In this document: positions 34,239 through 42,568 of the stretch, in pieces
Position numbering within the stretch: position 1 is the stretch's first letter
Layout: every line of letters begins with the position of its first letter
Assembly (NCBI GenBank): GCA_910584585.1
Contig: CAJUBP010000009.1
Location: 1-64,000 of the forward strand
Direction: 5' to 3'
Length of the DNA stretch: 64,000 nt
Source of the DNA: an uncultured Lachnospiraceae bacterium
GTDB lineage: Bacteria; Bacillota; Clostridia; Lachnospirales; Lachnospiraceae
Program-made: the position numbers and the translations under genes
Notes under the pieces: generated by a model
What the model was told of the DNA's origin: nothing
Seen by the model: only the letters and a program-made list of their open reading frames with translations
The model's database searches: none

Positions 34239-35198
34239 CTATATCATCACTTCGCCGTCGAATACAGTGGCGGCGGGGCCTGTCATGTATACGGGTTCTC
34301 TGCCGCCGTTCCAACAGATCTGCAAATCCCCGCCCAGAAGCTGCACGGTAACGTCATGTTCTGTTTTTCCGTTGAGAATTGCGGCTACGGCAGTGGCGCA
34401 GGCTCCGGTTCCGCAGGCCAGGGTTTCTCCGCTGCCCCGCTCCCAGACGCGCATGCGCAGGGTATGCCTGTCAATGACATTGACAAATTCTGTGTTGATC
34501 CGTTTGGGAAATCTTGGGTGGTTTTCGAAAGAGGGGCCGATTTTTTCCAAATCCAGCTCCCGTATGTCTTCTTCCATAAAAATCACACAATGGGGATTTC
34601 CCATGGAAACACAAGTCATTTGATATGTTTTTCCATCTGCTTCCAGAGGAACGTTGACGGCCATTTCACGCTTTTCCGCTTCCTGAGGGGCATTGTCGGC
34701 CATTTCACGCTTTTCCGCTTCCTGAGGAACGTTGACGGCCGTTCTCCCTGAATTTTCTGCCGCGGACTGAACTATCTGATTCTCTTCCGCACTTACCGGA
34801 AGCACTGGAATCTTTGACGGGGACAGTTCCGGGGAGCCCATATTCACTTTTACCAGGGATACTTTGCCGTTTTCTACCGTCAAATCCAGTTCTTTGACGC
34901 CTGCCAGGGTTTCCACCTGAATCCTGGTTTTATCAGTCAGGCCGTAATCGTACACGTATTTTGCCACGCAGCGGATGCCGTTTCCGCACATCTCGCCCCG
35001 GGAGCCGTCCGCGTTGTACATGGCCATTTCAAAATCCGCTTTCTCGGACGGCTTTATTAAAATCAATCCGTCTGAGCCCACCCCGAAATGTCTGTCGCTG
35101 ACAAATTTTGCCGTTTCTTCCGGGCAGGCTACTTCTTCACTGAAACAATTCACATAGACATAATCATTTCCTATTCCGTGCATCTTTGTAAATTTCAC
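34239..35198 (-). CDS. dapF: Diaminopimelate epimerase with a repeat insertion
   Basis: The 319-residue protein interconverts LL- and meso-diaminopimelate. Both catalytic cysteines are present, in GEMCGNGIRCVAKY and TLACGTGACATAV. It is ~40 residues longer than usual owing to an insertion of about 2.7 copies of a 13-residue repeat (residues ~150-185) between the two halves. It starts at GTG with AGGAGG upstream. The genes dapF and dapL follow glnA and an ANTAR regulator in the same direction with short gaps. Confidence 0.95.
   Translation of the reverse strand: MKFTKMHGIGNDYVYVNCFSEEVACPEETAKFVSDRHFGVGSDGLILIKPSEKADFEMAMYNADGSRGEMCGNGIRCVAKYVYDYGLTDKTRIQVETLAGVKELDLTVENGKVSLVKVNMGSPELSPSKIPVLPVSAEENQIVQSAAENSGRTAVNVPQEAEKREMADNAPQEAEKREMAVNVPLEADGKTYQMTCVSMGNPHCVIFMEEDIRELDLEKIGPSFENHPRFPKRINTEFVNVIDRHTLRMRVWERGSGETLACGTGACATAVAAILNGKTEHDVTVQLLGGDLQICWNGGREPVYMTGPAATVFDGEVMI
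34650..34742 (-). repeat. 39-bp in-frame tandem repeat in dapF
   Basis: Unit starts are seen at 34650, 34689 and 34728. Each 39-bp unit encodes 13 residues of the type AVNVPQEAEKREM. The unit length is a multiple of three, so the epimerase frame is kept. The copies differ by only a few bases. Confidence 0.93.
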
Positions 35199-35232
35199 TG
35201 CTGCGCCTCCTGTCTTCTGATTTTCCTTATTC

Positions 35233-35775
35233 CTACATAATCCGCAGAATCATCTCTGCCGTTTCCATCAGCCCCGTGCCACTGTCCATGCTGGCTTTCT
35301 GGATATACCGGTGGGCTTCCTCTTCCGTCATCCTTTTTCTTTCCATTAAAAGTTTCTTGGCGTCCCCAATGGTCTGCCTCTCTTCTTCGCTCCGCTCTGG
35401 CCGCCGGGATCTCCGCTTTTTCTGCTTTCTCTCTATAGAATCTGAGAGCCGTTCCACGGCGCTGATCAGCTCATGGACTTTTAGAGGCATCGTCAGGCGC
35501 GTCAGATGTTCCATGTCCTTTTCCTCCCAGAGGTTTGGGGCAGATATCACAAGCATTTCAAAGCTGTCCGAAAGGTACTCCCTGAGCTGTTCATCCATCA
35601 TATCCGCCAGCCTGCCGGCGCTGACTACAAGCCCCTCTTCCAACATATCCGCATGCTGCAGGGCCTGAGCTCCTGTGGTGCACAGAGCGCTGACATGAAA
35701 CCCGTTTTTTACTAAAATGTTTTTAATTTTTTTCCCATTTTCCATTTTGGGAAATACTGCAATGATAGGAACCAA
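35233..35775 (-). CDS. ANTAR-domain RNA-binding antiterminator (NitR-like)
   Basis: The 180-residue protein has an N-terminal receiver-like domain and a basic linker (RKQKKRRSRRPERSEEER), then a three-helix ANTAR domain (IGDAKKLLMERKRMTEEEAHRYIQKASM). ANTAR proteins bind dual hairpins in nascent RNA and block termination. It directly follows glnA, as nitR does in Clostridium acetobutylicum, so it probably governs nitrogen genes. The start is TTG at 35775 with GGAGGA 7 nt upstream. The phospho-acceptor Asp of classical receivers is not obvious. Confidence 0.82.
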   Translation of the reverse strand: MVPIIAVFPKMENGKKIKNILVKNGFHVSALCTTGAQALQHADMLEEGLVVSAGRLADMMDEQLREYLSDSFEMLVISAPNLWEEKDMEHLTRLTMPLKVHELISAVERLSDSIERKQKKRRSRRPERSEEERQTIGDAKKLLMERKRMTEEEAHRYIQKASMDSGTGLMETAEMILRIM

Positions 35776-35793
35776 AACACTTCCTCCGCGGAA

Positions 35794-37125
35794 CTATATT
35801 TTATAGAGATAATTACTGATTTCCCAATCGGTAATCTGTTCCCGGTACGCTTCCCACTCCGCTTCTTTTGCCTCTGCGTATTTTCCTGCAATGTGCGGGC
35901 CCAAGATGCCGCAGATAAACTCGTCTTTTTTCAGTTCCTTTACGGCCTCATGAAGATTCGAGGGCAGAGTCTCGATCTGCAGCCTTTCCCGTTCTTTTTT
36001 TCCCATATGAAAAATATTGGACTGCACCGGAGCCGGCGGCTGTATTTTATTTCTAATGCCGTCCAATCCGGCTGCCAGGCACACGGAGAGGGCCAGATAA
36101 GGATTCGCGGCAGGATCCGGGCAACGAAGCTCGATCCGCGCAGCCTCCCCTCTTGCCGCCGGAATCCGAATCAGAGGGCTTCGGTTGGTGGCAGACCAGG
36201 CGATATAGACAGGAGCCTCATATCCCGGCACCAGCCGTTTATAGGAATTGACCAGCGGATTGGTGATTGCCGTAATTCCCTGCATATGTTTCATCAAGCC
36301 CCCGATAAAATAATAGGCTTCCTGACTTAACCCCAGTTCATCAGAAGGATCATTAAAGATATTTTTTCCGTCTTTTGACACCGACATATTGATGTGCATG
36401 CCGGAACCGTTGACCCCGTATTTGGGCTTCGGCATAAAGCTCGCAAACAGCCCGAACCGCTTTGCAATGGTTTTCACCGCCAGTTTAAAGGTCATAATAT
36501 TGTCTGCTGTTGCAAGCCCTTCGTCATAGCGGAAATCAATTTCATGCTGAGCCGGAGCCACCTCATGATGGGACGCCTCAATCTCAAATCCCATCTCTTC
36601 TAAAGTCAGAACCATATCACGCCTTGCATTTTCTCCCAAATCCACCGGCCCCAAGTCAAAATATCCCGCCCGCTCATGAGTCAGCGTAGTGGGGCATCCG
36701 TCTTCGTCCGTGTGAAACAGGAAAAATTCACATTCCGGCCCCACATCAAACTGATAGCCCATTTCTGCCGCCTGTGCCAGGGTTTTCTTTAATATATATC
36801 TGGGATCTCCCTCAAAAGGCCTTTTGTCCGGCCGGTAAATATCGCAGATAATCCGGGCCACTTTTCCCTGCTGGGGCCGCCAGGGGAAAATGACAAAGGT
36901 ATCCAGATCCGGGTGAAGATACATATCTGATTCTTCAATGCGCACAAATCCCTCAATGGAAGATCCGTCAAACATACACTGGTTATTCAGCGCTTTGTCC
37001 AATTGGCTTTTGGTAATCGCCACGTTTTTTAACGTTCCGAACATATCCGTAAACTGAAGGCGGATGAACTCCACATCCTCTTCTTCCACCATCCGTACAA
37101 TATCCTGCTTCGTGTATCTGCTCAT
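35794..37125 (-). CDS. glnA: Glutamine synthetase type I
   Basis: The 443-residue protein carries the GSI motifs FDGSSIEGFVRIEESDMYL, GPECEFFLF, NGSGMHINMSV, YKRLVPGYEAPVYIAWSATN and RGEAARIELRCPDPAANPYL. It makes glutamine from glutamate, ammonia and ATP. The length fits GSI-alpha, as in other Firmicutes. AAAGGAGTG stands before the start, and a consensus promoter lies just upstream. Confidence 0.97.
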   Translation of the reverse strand: MSRYTKQDIVRMVEEEDVEFIRLQFTDMFGTLKNVAITKSQLDKALNNQCMFDGSSIEGFVRIEESDMYLHPDLDTFVIFPWRPQQGKVARIICDIYRPDKRPFEGDPRYILKKTLAQAAEMGYQFDVGPECEFFLFHTDEDGCPTTLTHERAGYFDLGPVDLGENARRDMVLTLEEMGFEIEASHHEVAPAQHEIDFRYDEGLATADNIMTFKLAVKTIAKRFGLFASFMPKPKYGVNGSGMHINMSVSKDGKNIFNDPSDELGLSQEAYYFIGGLMKHMQGITAITNPLVNSYKRLVPGYEAPVYIAWSATNRSPLIRIPAARGEAARIELRCPDPAANPYLALSVCLAAGLDGIRNKIQPPAPVQSNIFHMGKKERERLQIETLPSNLHEAVKELKKDEFICGILGPHIAGKYAEAKEAEWEAYREQITDWEISNYLYKI

Positions 37126-37172
37126 AATACTTCACTCCTTTAATCTGGTAATATGTTACAGCCGCCATGGCT

Positions 37173-37201
37173 ATTATACGTAATCTCCCTTCAGAAGTCA
37201 A
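37173..37201 (-). promoter_or_regulatory. Consensus sigma-A promoter of glnA
   Basis: On the minus strand, TTGACT (37196-37201) and TATAAT (37173-37178) are 17 bp apart. The -35 box overlaps the stop codon of the upstream hisA gene, so glnA has its own transcript start. Confidence 0.8.
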
Positions 37202-37983
37202 TGTTCCTCTTTTGAACAAAATTTCAGAACCTCTTCAAAAGCCATGCCGCCGCCGAACAAATCCAGCGCGCTTCCAATGGTAACATTCAGCCGGTTCTGC
37301 CCCAGAACCTTTAACTGCTCCAGATCAGAGAAGCTGCCTACGCCGCCGGCATAAGTAATGGGAATCTTTCCCCAGCCTCCCAGCATCTTTGCCAGCTCCG
37401 TTTCTATTCCCTGGGCTTTGCCTTCCACATCCACCGCATGGATCAGAAATTCATCCGCGTATCCGGACAACTGCTCCAACAGAGATTCCGACAGCTTTTC
37501 TGCTGTAAATTTCTGCCACCGGTCTGTGACGATATAATAATCCTCTCCCCGCTTTCTGCAGCTTAAGTCCAGAACCAGATGCTCTTTTCCTGCCTCCTTT
37601 TGAAGCTTCTCCAGATTTTCATAATAAATGGCCCCATCCCGGAACACATAAGAAGTCACAATCACATGGCTGGCGCCTGCGTCCAGAAATTCAGCGGCAT
37701 TCTCCGCATGAATGCCTCCCCCTGCCTGCATTCCTCCTGGATAGGCTGCCAGGGCTTTCATTGCCTGTGCTTTGGTTGCTTCATACCAGGGGCTGTCTGC
37801 GGGATTTAAGAGAATAATGTGGCCGCCTTTTAACCCATATTTCCGGTAAAGCTCCGCAAAAAAGGCGCCGTCCTGTTCCGAAACAAAATTCTCCACAGCC
37901 CGATCCCCTTGATCCTTTAAACTCCCTCCTATGATCTGTTTCACTTTTCCATTGTGTATATCAATACATGGACGAAATTCCAT
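37198..37983 (-). CDS. hisA: HisA-type ribotide isomerase (eukaryote-like HIS6 form)
   Basis: The 261-residue TIM-barrel protein begins EFRPCIDIHNGKVKQIIGGSL and has GGMQAGGGIHAENAAEFLDAGASHVIVTSY and ITYAGGVGSFSDLEQL. This is the longer HisA form resembling fungal HIS6, which catalyses the Amadori step of histidine synthesis. No other his gene lies nearby, so it stands apart from a histidine operon here. The ribosome site (AGAAAG) is weak. Confidence 0.85.
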   Translation of the reverse strand: MEFRPCIDIHNGKVKQIIGGSLKDQGDRAVENFVSEQDGAFFAELYRKYGLKGGHIILLNPADSPWYEATKAQAMKALAAYPGGMQAGGGIHAENAAEFLDAGASHVIVTSYVFRDGAIYYENLEKLQKEAGKEHLVLDLSCRKRGEDYYIVTDRWQKFTAEKLSESLLEQLSGYADEFLIHAVDVEGKAQGIETELAKMLGGWGKIPITYAGGVGSFSDLEQLKVLGQNRLNVTIGSALDLFGGGMAFEEVLKFCSKEEH

Positions 37984-38043
37984 TTTTACACTTCTTTCTA
38001 CATTATAATATGAGAGGATTATTTCAGCAGCAGATTTATTTTA

Positions 38044-38118
38044 CTACAAATGACGGTTGATTGAAATGGGAATTTTACTTCTGCAAACAGGACACAATAC
38101 CCATTTTTCACTCTTCAT
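38044..38118 (-). CDS. Short cysteine-rich KTR-type protein, truncated
   Basis: An ATG at 38118 with AAGGAGA upstream opens a 24-residue frame beginning MKSEKWVLCPVCRSK and ending in ISINRHL. It matches the first half of 'cysteine-rich KTR' proteins from conjugative elements but lacks the second CPxC pair. It lies behind the GNAT/MarR pair, as the remnant at 10975-11126 lies behind the MerR pair. Confidence 0.55.
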   Translation of the reverse strand: MKSEKWVLCPVCRSKIPISINRHL

Positions 38119-38223
38119 AACGTCTCCTTAACATTATTACAAAAAATACAAACGTTCATTTTTGTTACCTGCGACTTTTCCCCTAATGCTAAAGAATCCA
38201 ATGCCACACCTTTAAATATTCTC

Positions 38224-38724
38224 TTAACGGCATCCTCTTTTTTTTACCACTGCCTTCATTTCTTTTATGTTTCCTTTCCTATACTCAAAGGCTATATCGC
38301 CTCTGATATATTCATAATTCTCAAGTTTAATCTCTTTAAATCCATATTTATTATAAATATGGATTGCGGGTTTTAAGCTACTGTTTGAGAGAATAAAAAG
38401 CCTTTCCGCGCCATGATTAAGCGCCCAATCCATAGCTGCTTTAAACACTGCGCTTCCCGCTCCCTTGTGTGGGACATTTTTGTTTGAACATAGCTTACAC
38501 AATTCCCATGTTTTACCATCAGACGGTACAGCCATGCAAGCTGCCAGTAACACGTCATTTTCAACTGCAAGCAATATCATGCCGCCATTTTTTATTTCTT
38601 CATCAATTTTATCAAAGGTATCTTTGTCATGCTGCTCTAGGAATCCGAAATTAGAAATTATCCAGTCTGTATTAAAATTGATAAAATCTTGTCTGTATCT
38701 TTCTTCAAATGGGATGATTTTCAT
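38224..38724 (-). CDS. GNAT-family N-acetyltransferase
   Basis: The 166-residue protein has the GNAT fold: LAACMAVPSDGKTWELCKLC as the beta-4 region, KGAGSAVFKAAMDWAL as the acetyl-CoA loop, and LKPAIHIYNKYGFKEI near the end. The start at 38724 is 5 bp past the MarR stop, so it is co-transcribed with that regulator. The acetylated substrate is unknown. Confidence 0.85.
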   Translation of the reverse strand: MKIIPFEERYRQDFINFNTDWIISNFGFLEQHDKDTFDKIDEEIKNGGMILLAVENDVLLAACMAVPSDGKTWELCKLCSNKNVPHKGAGSAVFKAAMDWALNHGAERLFILSNSSLKPAIHIYNKYGFKEIKLENYEYIRGDIAFEYRKGNIKEMKAVVKKRGCR

Positions 38725-38729
38725 AATGC

Positions 38730-39167
38730 TTATTCCTCTCTTCCTAAAATTAAGACTACTGTATTCAATGCATTGCACAGCTCCTCGCATTCTGCAGAAC
38801 TCAATCCACTTATTTTTGCCCTGATTTGATTATTCGTCACATAAATTAATCTCTCGGTTTCTTCGACTCCCTTTTGGGTCAGCGCAATATAAGTTGCCCT
38901 CTTATCTTCATCTGATTTATCTTTTTCTATCAGTCCATTTTTATAAAACCGTTTTATGAGCCTGCTTAAATAACTTTTGTCTATATGCAGGATTTTGGCA
39001 ATATCACTTTGAATACATTTTCCATGCATTTTAATTTCAAATAAAATTCTTGTTTCTACAATGGAATACTCCGTGTCTAGATAATCTGAATCCAAAAACC
39101 CCATGCTTACCGTATAAAAACGGTTAAATTTTCTTATTTCATTAATTGTTTTCTCATATTCACTCAT
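38730..39167 (-). CDS. MarR-family transcriptional regulator
   Basis: The 145-residue protein has the MarR winged helix (ETRILFEIKMHGKCIQSDIA and DKSYLSRLIKRFYKNGLIEK) and the DEDKRATYIALTQKG wing. GGAGG lies just before the start at 39167. Two dyad boxes around its promoter indicate autorepression. It probably controls the following acetyltransferase as well. Confidence 0.88.
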   Translation of the reverse strand: MSEYEKTINEIRKFNRFYTVSMGFLDSDYLDTEYSIVETRILFEIKMHGKCIQSDIAKILHIDKSYLSRLIKRFYKNGLIEKDKSDEDKRATYIALTQKGVEETERLIYVTNNQIRAKISGLSSAECEELCNALNTVVLILGREE

Positions 39168-39183
39168 GCTGCCTCCTATCATA

Positions 39184-39234
39184 GTTGACATTGTCCACTT
39201 TTTTAATATATTATATTTGGTAGACTTTGTCAAC
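39184..39234 (-). promoter_or_regulatory. MarR promoter with two operator boxes
   Basis: On the minus strand, TTGACA (39228-39233) and TATATT (39205-39210) are 17 bp apart. Boxes GTTGACAAAGTCTAC (39220-39234) and GTGGACAATGTCAAC (39184-39198) are related inverted copies, one over the -35 and one downstream of the -10, as expected for MarR repression. Confidence 0.7.
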
Positions 39235-39410
39235 TATTTTGTGTAATCCAATAAAACAGCTTATCCTATTTTATCAAATATATATTAACCGTTCCGTCAC
39301 AATCGTAGTAAAACCGTAGTACCCCACCATGCCTATTGTCACGATTTGCCCCGTTCTGCCCCACAAGTTATATCGTTACTTTGTAATGTTTTGGTCAAAT
39401 TTATTATACA

Positions 39411-39453
39411 ACAGAAAATCCCTGGGAGATATTAACCCCCAGGGATTTTCTGT
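39411..39453. terminator. Strong hairpin terminator
   Basis: ACAGAAAATCCCTGGG (39411-39426) pairs perfectly over 16 bp with its complement at 39438-39453. It lies 26 bp after the end of the broken surface-protein gene. T-rich sequence occurs on both sides. Confidence 0.8.
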
Positions 39454-39478
39454 TAAATCCTATACTGTTACAAGTAAA

Positions 39479-40586
39479 TTATTTTACAATCCTCACTTTC
39501 TTTCCCTGGCCTTTGTTTTTCAGCAGTTTCTTATATGCGGATAATTTCTTTTTGGGGACTTTGATTTTTGCCTTTTTATAAATCCCTTTGAACGCATTTT
39601 TACCGACGGATTCCAGTTCTGAAGAATTGATTGTAATAGCCTTCAATTTTTTGCAGCCCTTGAATGCATTCTTTCCTATCTTTTCTACATTTTTTCCAAG
39701 GGTAACTTTCGTTAATTTAGGGCAGTCTTCAAAAGCAGACGCTCTTAACTTTGGAAGCATTCTTATTCTTCGCTCCAGTAACCGCGGCAGAAGATTCATC
39801 CAAAATCTTAAATTTGCACGCGCCTGAGTGAAAAGTTTTTCCCTCCTGCGCAACGATTTCAAATTCAACTGTCTCAGTTCCTTCATAATTCCCCTGGAAA
39901 GTAACGGAGATTTCATAGTTTCCGATATTCTTTCTTCCGGAAGGATAAGACAAAGCATAATCTGTATTTTCTCGAAGCGTATGCCCCATGCGGTCTTTCA
40001 CAGTGACTGCAGGCGTCTTCGCTTTTCCGTCATAAAAATAGGATGTTTGTGACAAAACCACGTCTTTCGGCGCGTAAATGACTGATGCAGATGCAGTGGA
40101 TGTGCCGCAAACACTGCATTCCTTGATAACGCCGCCGTCTTCTTCCATGGACGCTTTCTCTGTTGTTGTTCTATAGGTATAGGCCGTTTTTGCAACCGTT
40201 TCTTTTTTGACGTTTCCGCAATTCTTACAGGTATAGGATTTTTCCACTTCCGCGGCGCAAGTTGCTTTCTTTGTAATCGTTCCGGCGCCATATTGATGGG
40301 CTTTTTGGGGAATTGTCTCTTCCATTACATTGTCGCAGTTGACGCAAGTGTATTCCTTTTTTCCCTCTGCGGCGCAGGTAGCAGGTTCTATCACTGTGCC
40401 TGTATCGTACCGGTGTTCTTCGCAAGCGCCTCCGTTATTAAAATAAGCATAGCTGATGTAATTATTTTTTGCGTATTTTTCCGCTTCAGAATCTGGATTG
40501 CAGATAATCGTCAAGGTCCCATAATAGCGGCGAAAAGCTTCTGTCCCGATACTGGTGACGGAATTCGTATCCTCCAGCTCATTCAA
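39479..40586 (-). pseudogene. Broken leucine-rich-repeat (BspA-like) surface protein
   Basis: From 40586 the frame encodes the tail of an LRR_5 repeat, then two modules with paired CxxC (EYTCVNCDNV and SYTCKNCGNV), then a bacterial Ig-like segment, and stops at 39729. A second frame down to 39479 resumes with LRR_5 repeats (LTKVTLGKNVEKIGKNAFKG). The two overlap near 39730-39790, which indicates a frameshift. No signal peptide or ribosome site is found at the 5' end, so both the start and the frame are lost. Confidence 0.7.
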
Positions 40587-40637
40587 ACATTTTCATTGCT
40601 TTCATCTAAGTATACAAATTATAGAGCCATTTCAATA

Positions 40638-40750
40638 ATACTTATGTATATTTTAACAATACTTTCGTATTTTGTAAATAGCGTTTCCAATTTTTGCCAT
40701 ACTTTTGTATTTTTTAAATGGTTAATCACAATTTTACCATACTTTTGTAT
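40638..40750 (+). promoter_or_regulatory. Four phased ATAC-N4-GTAT operators
   Basis: Copies of ATACTTWYGTAT stand at 40638-40649, 40659-40670, 40699-40710 and 40739-40750. The start-to-start distances are 21, 40 and 40 bp, close to whole helical turns, so bound proteins would sit on one face. The XRE regulator gene at 40975 is the nearest candidate source. The rest of 40587-40974 is AT-rich without a gene. Confidence 0.65.
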
Positions 40751-40974
40751 TTTGCAGACAGTCTATATTTCATGTAGACTGTAGGATAATTATAATTATG
40801 CAAGGATTCTGTATATCTCCTGCCGAACTTGGAAAATCTAATCATTAAAATAGGATTTTGAATTAAATATTTTTATCCATACCCTCCGCCCCATGGCAGA
40901 CCAGGCATGATAAAGTTTCTCTATGCAATTGCAAAGGGCAAGGCAGAGACAATAAACAATAAAGGAGGCTTCTC

Positions 40975-41259
40975 ATGTTTGGTGAAATCATTAGAAAAAT
41001 GCGGACTGCCCGCAACTTGAATCAGGTTCAGTTAGCAAACGAGCTTGACGTTTCCAAACAAACCATTTCCAATTGGGAAAACAACAACATTCTCCCCTCA
41101 ATTGAAATGCTGATTAAAATATCACATTTCTTTTCTGTTAAAACGGATTACCTGCTGGGGTTGGATGACCGGAACTACATTGAGGTTACCGGCCTTACCG
41201 ACACAGAATTAGCGCATGTCCAACAAATCATCTGTGACATTGCCAAACAGCCAGTATAA
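40975..41259 (+). CDS. XRE-family transcriptional regulator
   Basis: The 94-residue protein has a Cro/C1 helix-turn-helix (RTARNLNQVQLANELDVSKQ and TISNWENNNILPSIEML) and a short helical tail. AAAGGAGG precedes the ATG. It probably binds the phased dyads upstream. The tail is too short for a ligand domain. Confidence 0.85.
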   Translation: MFGEIIRKMRTARNLNQVQLANELDVSKQTISNWENNNILPSIEMLIKISHFFSVKTDYLLGLDDRNYIEVTGLTDTELAHVQQIICDIAKQPV

Positions 41260-41335
41260 CTTAGGCGGATTACCGGGATATTTGATGGAACCCTCAGCGT
41301 TATCGAAATATCCCGGCATATTTCTCTTAAGTTAT
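41256..41335. other. Two-tier inverted repeat after the XRE gene
   Basis: An outer ATAACTTA/TAAGTTAT stem (41256-41263, 41328-41335) and an inner CCGGGATATTT/AAATATCCCGG stem (41273-41283, 41306-41316) enclose a 22-nt loop. No T-run follows, so it is not a standard terminator. It could be an RNA structure or another small repeat element. Confidence 0.5.
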
Positions 41336-41530
41336 CATCCATCTTTCTTCCTCTCTTTCTGTGATAATCTCAATTTTTCTGCGCATTTTTCGACAGTTTC
41401 ATTTCCGGCTTTATTTTTTTATTTTACACGCCAACGAGGACATACCTCTGTCCCTCTCATAAATTCATCCCAATTTTTCCAGCGGGTTTGTTTATCAATG
41501 CCGAAAAACAGATGTGTTATCCTGAACGCT

Positions 41531-41696
41531 CTAGAGCGTGTCTTAAAATTGCTTTCTGACAGGTGTATTCTCCACTTAGTGGGAGATTTGTGCCAAATGA
41601 AAGGCGCATAGCGGGCTATGTAACCTTCATTTGGCGCAAATATCGCGCTAAGTGGGGGATACAGATGGCGGGAATGAATTTTAAGACACGCTCTAG
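41531..41696. repeat. 166-bp palindromic MITE-like element, copy 2
   Basis: It has the same 20-bp terminal inverted repeats and the same length as the copy at 32066-32231, and ~25 bp at each end are shared. The interior sequence is different but again self-complementary (CCACTTAGTG / CGCTAAGTGG; CCAAATGAA / TTCATTTGG) with a CATAG-CGGG-CTATG tip. A CGCTCTAGAGCG palindrome lies at the left junction. Confidence 0.85.
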
Positions 41697-41767
41697 CACC
41701 CATCATGTTTCTCCCCATCCCTTTTTATAAAAATTTTCTCTTTCCGCACCGCATTGTCCCTACAACT

Positions 41768-41802
41768 AAAAAAGGGCGCCTAATCCAGGCGCGCCCTTTT
41801 TT
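41768..41802. terminator. Bidirectional rho-independent terminator
   Basis: AAAAAAGGGCGC (41768-41779) pairs perfectly with GCGCCCTTTTTT (41791-41802). It lies in the 835-bp gap between the XRE gene and the YbaK-like gene. The rest of that gap holds the elements listed here and no clear gene other than a possible small ORF. Confidence 0.8.
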
Positions 41803-41963
41803 CTTTTATCATTCCGCGAAACACAAAAAGACAGCTACAGGCATCCCGATGCTGATCTAATCAGTAACTCAATCACCATCAGCGTACAGATCGAAAATCG
41901 TATGGAGCAATTACATTGCAGGATATTATAAATTCATATCACGAAAGAGTTCGTCAGGAAAAT

Positions 41964-42107
41964 CTATAAATTTCCTTTCAGATTGTCACATACCTTTCTG
42001 ATTCCCCAGATACACCCACTGCAAGCAGCTATCAGCACAACAGAACCATTAAGATACTTAACATAGCCAAAACCTCCCTTTCCAAAATCATGTTTTAAAT
42101 CCAACAT
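41964..42107 (-). CDS. Possible 47-residue membrane miniprotein
   Basis: A frame opens at an ATG (42107) inside the last codons of the YbaK-like gene and runs 47 codons. It reads a Gly-rich start (HDFGKGGFGYVKY), a hydrophobic segment with three Cys (SVVLIAACSGCIWGI) and a basic tail. The ribosome site is poor, so translation would depend on the overlap with the upstream gene. Support is only the frame and its composition. Confidence 0.3.
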   Translation of the reverse strand: MLDLKHDFGKGGFGYVKYLNGSVVLIAACSGCIWGIRKVCDNLKGNL

Positions 42108-42568
42108 TCTGTGCAGACATCCACCCATTCCGCATATCCTGAATATTCCTCCAGCTCCGGAATGGTAAGCTCTATTGCGCTGTTAGAACTGCCGCAGGCA
42201 GGGAAAACCGTTTCAAACCGTTTCAGCGATTCATCCAGATATACCTTCACACCCTCATTTACCGCAAACGGGCAGACGCCGCCCACTGCATGTCCTACCA
42301 ATGTTTCCACCTCATCCAGTGAGAGCATTTTTGCCTTTTTACCAAACTTTGCCTTATATTTTGGATTGTCGATCTTCGCATCCCCAGCCGTCACAATCAA
42401 CACTGCCTTATTTTCCAGCATAAAAGAAAGCGTCTTTGCTATCCTCTCCGGCTCACAGTGTAATGCTTTGGCGGCAAGCTCCACCGTTGCGCTGGACACA
42501 TCAAATTCCTGAATTCTTTCCTCCATCCCATATTCCCTGAAATATTCCTTTACCTTATCTATTGCCAT
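42095..42568 (-). CDS. YbaK/aminoacyl-tRNA deacylase-family protein
   Basis: The 157-residue protein has the YbaK/ProX fold, with CEPERIAKTLSFMLENKAVLIV, AKIDNPKYKAKFGKKAKML and GHAVGGVCPFAVNEGVKVYLD, where the GGVCPF loop lines the active site. Members hydrolyse mischarged tRNAs such as Cys-tRNA(Pro) or Ala-tRNA(Pro). It overlaps the XRE-cupin gene by 10 bp and is probably translated with it. Confidence 0.85.
   Translation of the reverse strand: MAIDKVKEYFREYGMEERIQEFDVSSATVELAAKALHCEPERIAKTLSFMLENKAVLIVTAGDAKIDNPKYKAKFGKKAKMLSLDEVETLVGHAVGGVCPFAVNEGVKVYLDESLKRFETVFPACGSSNSAIELTIPELEEYSGYAEWVDVCTECWI

Noticed and set aside
40241..40784. Plus-strand frames over the broken surface-protein gene and the AT-rich gap
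   Set aside because: They are shadows or run through the operator repeats and have no ribosome site or domain pattern.
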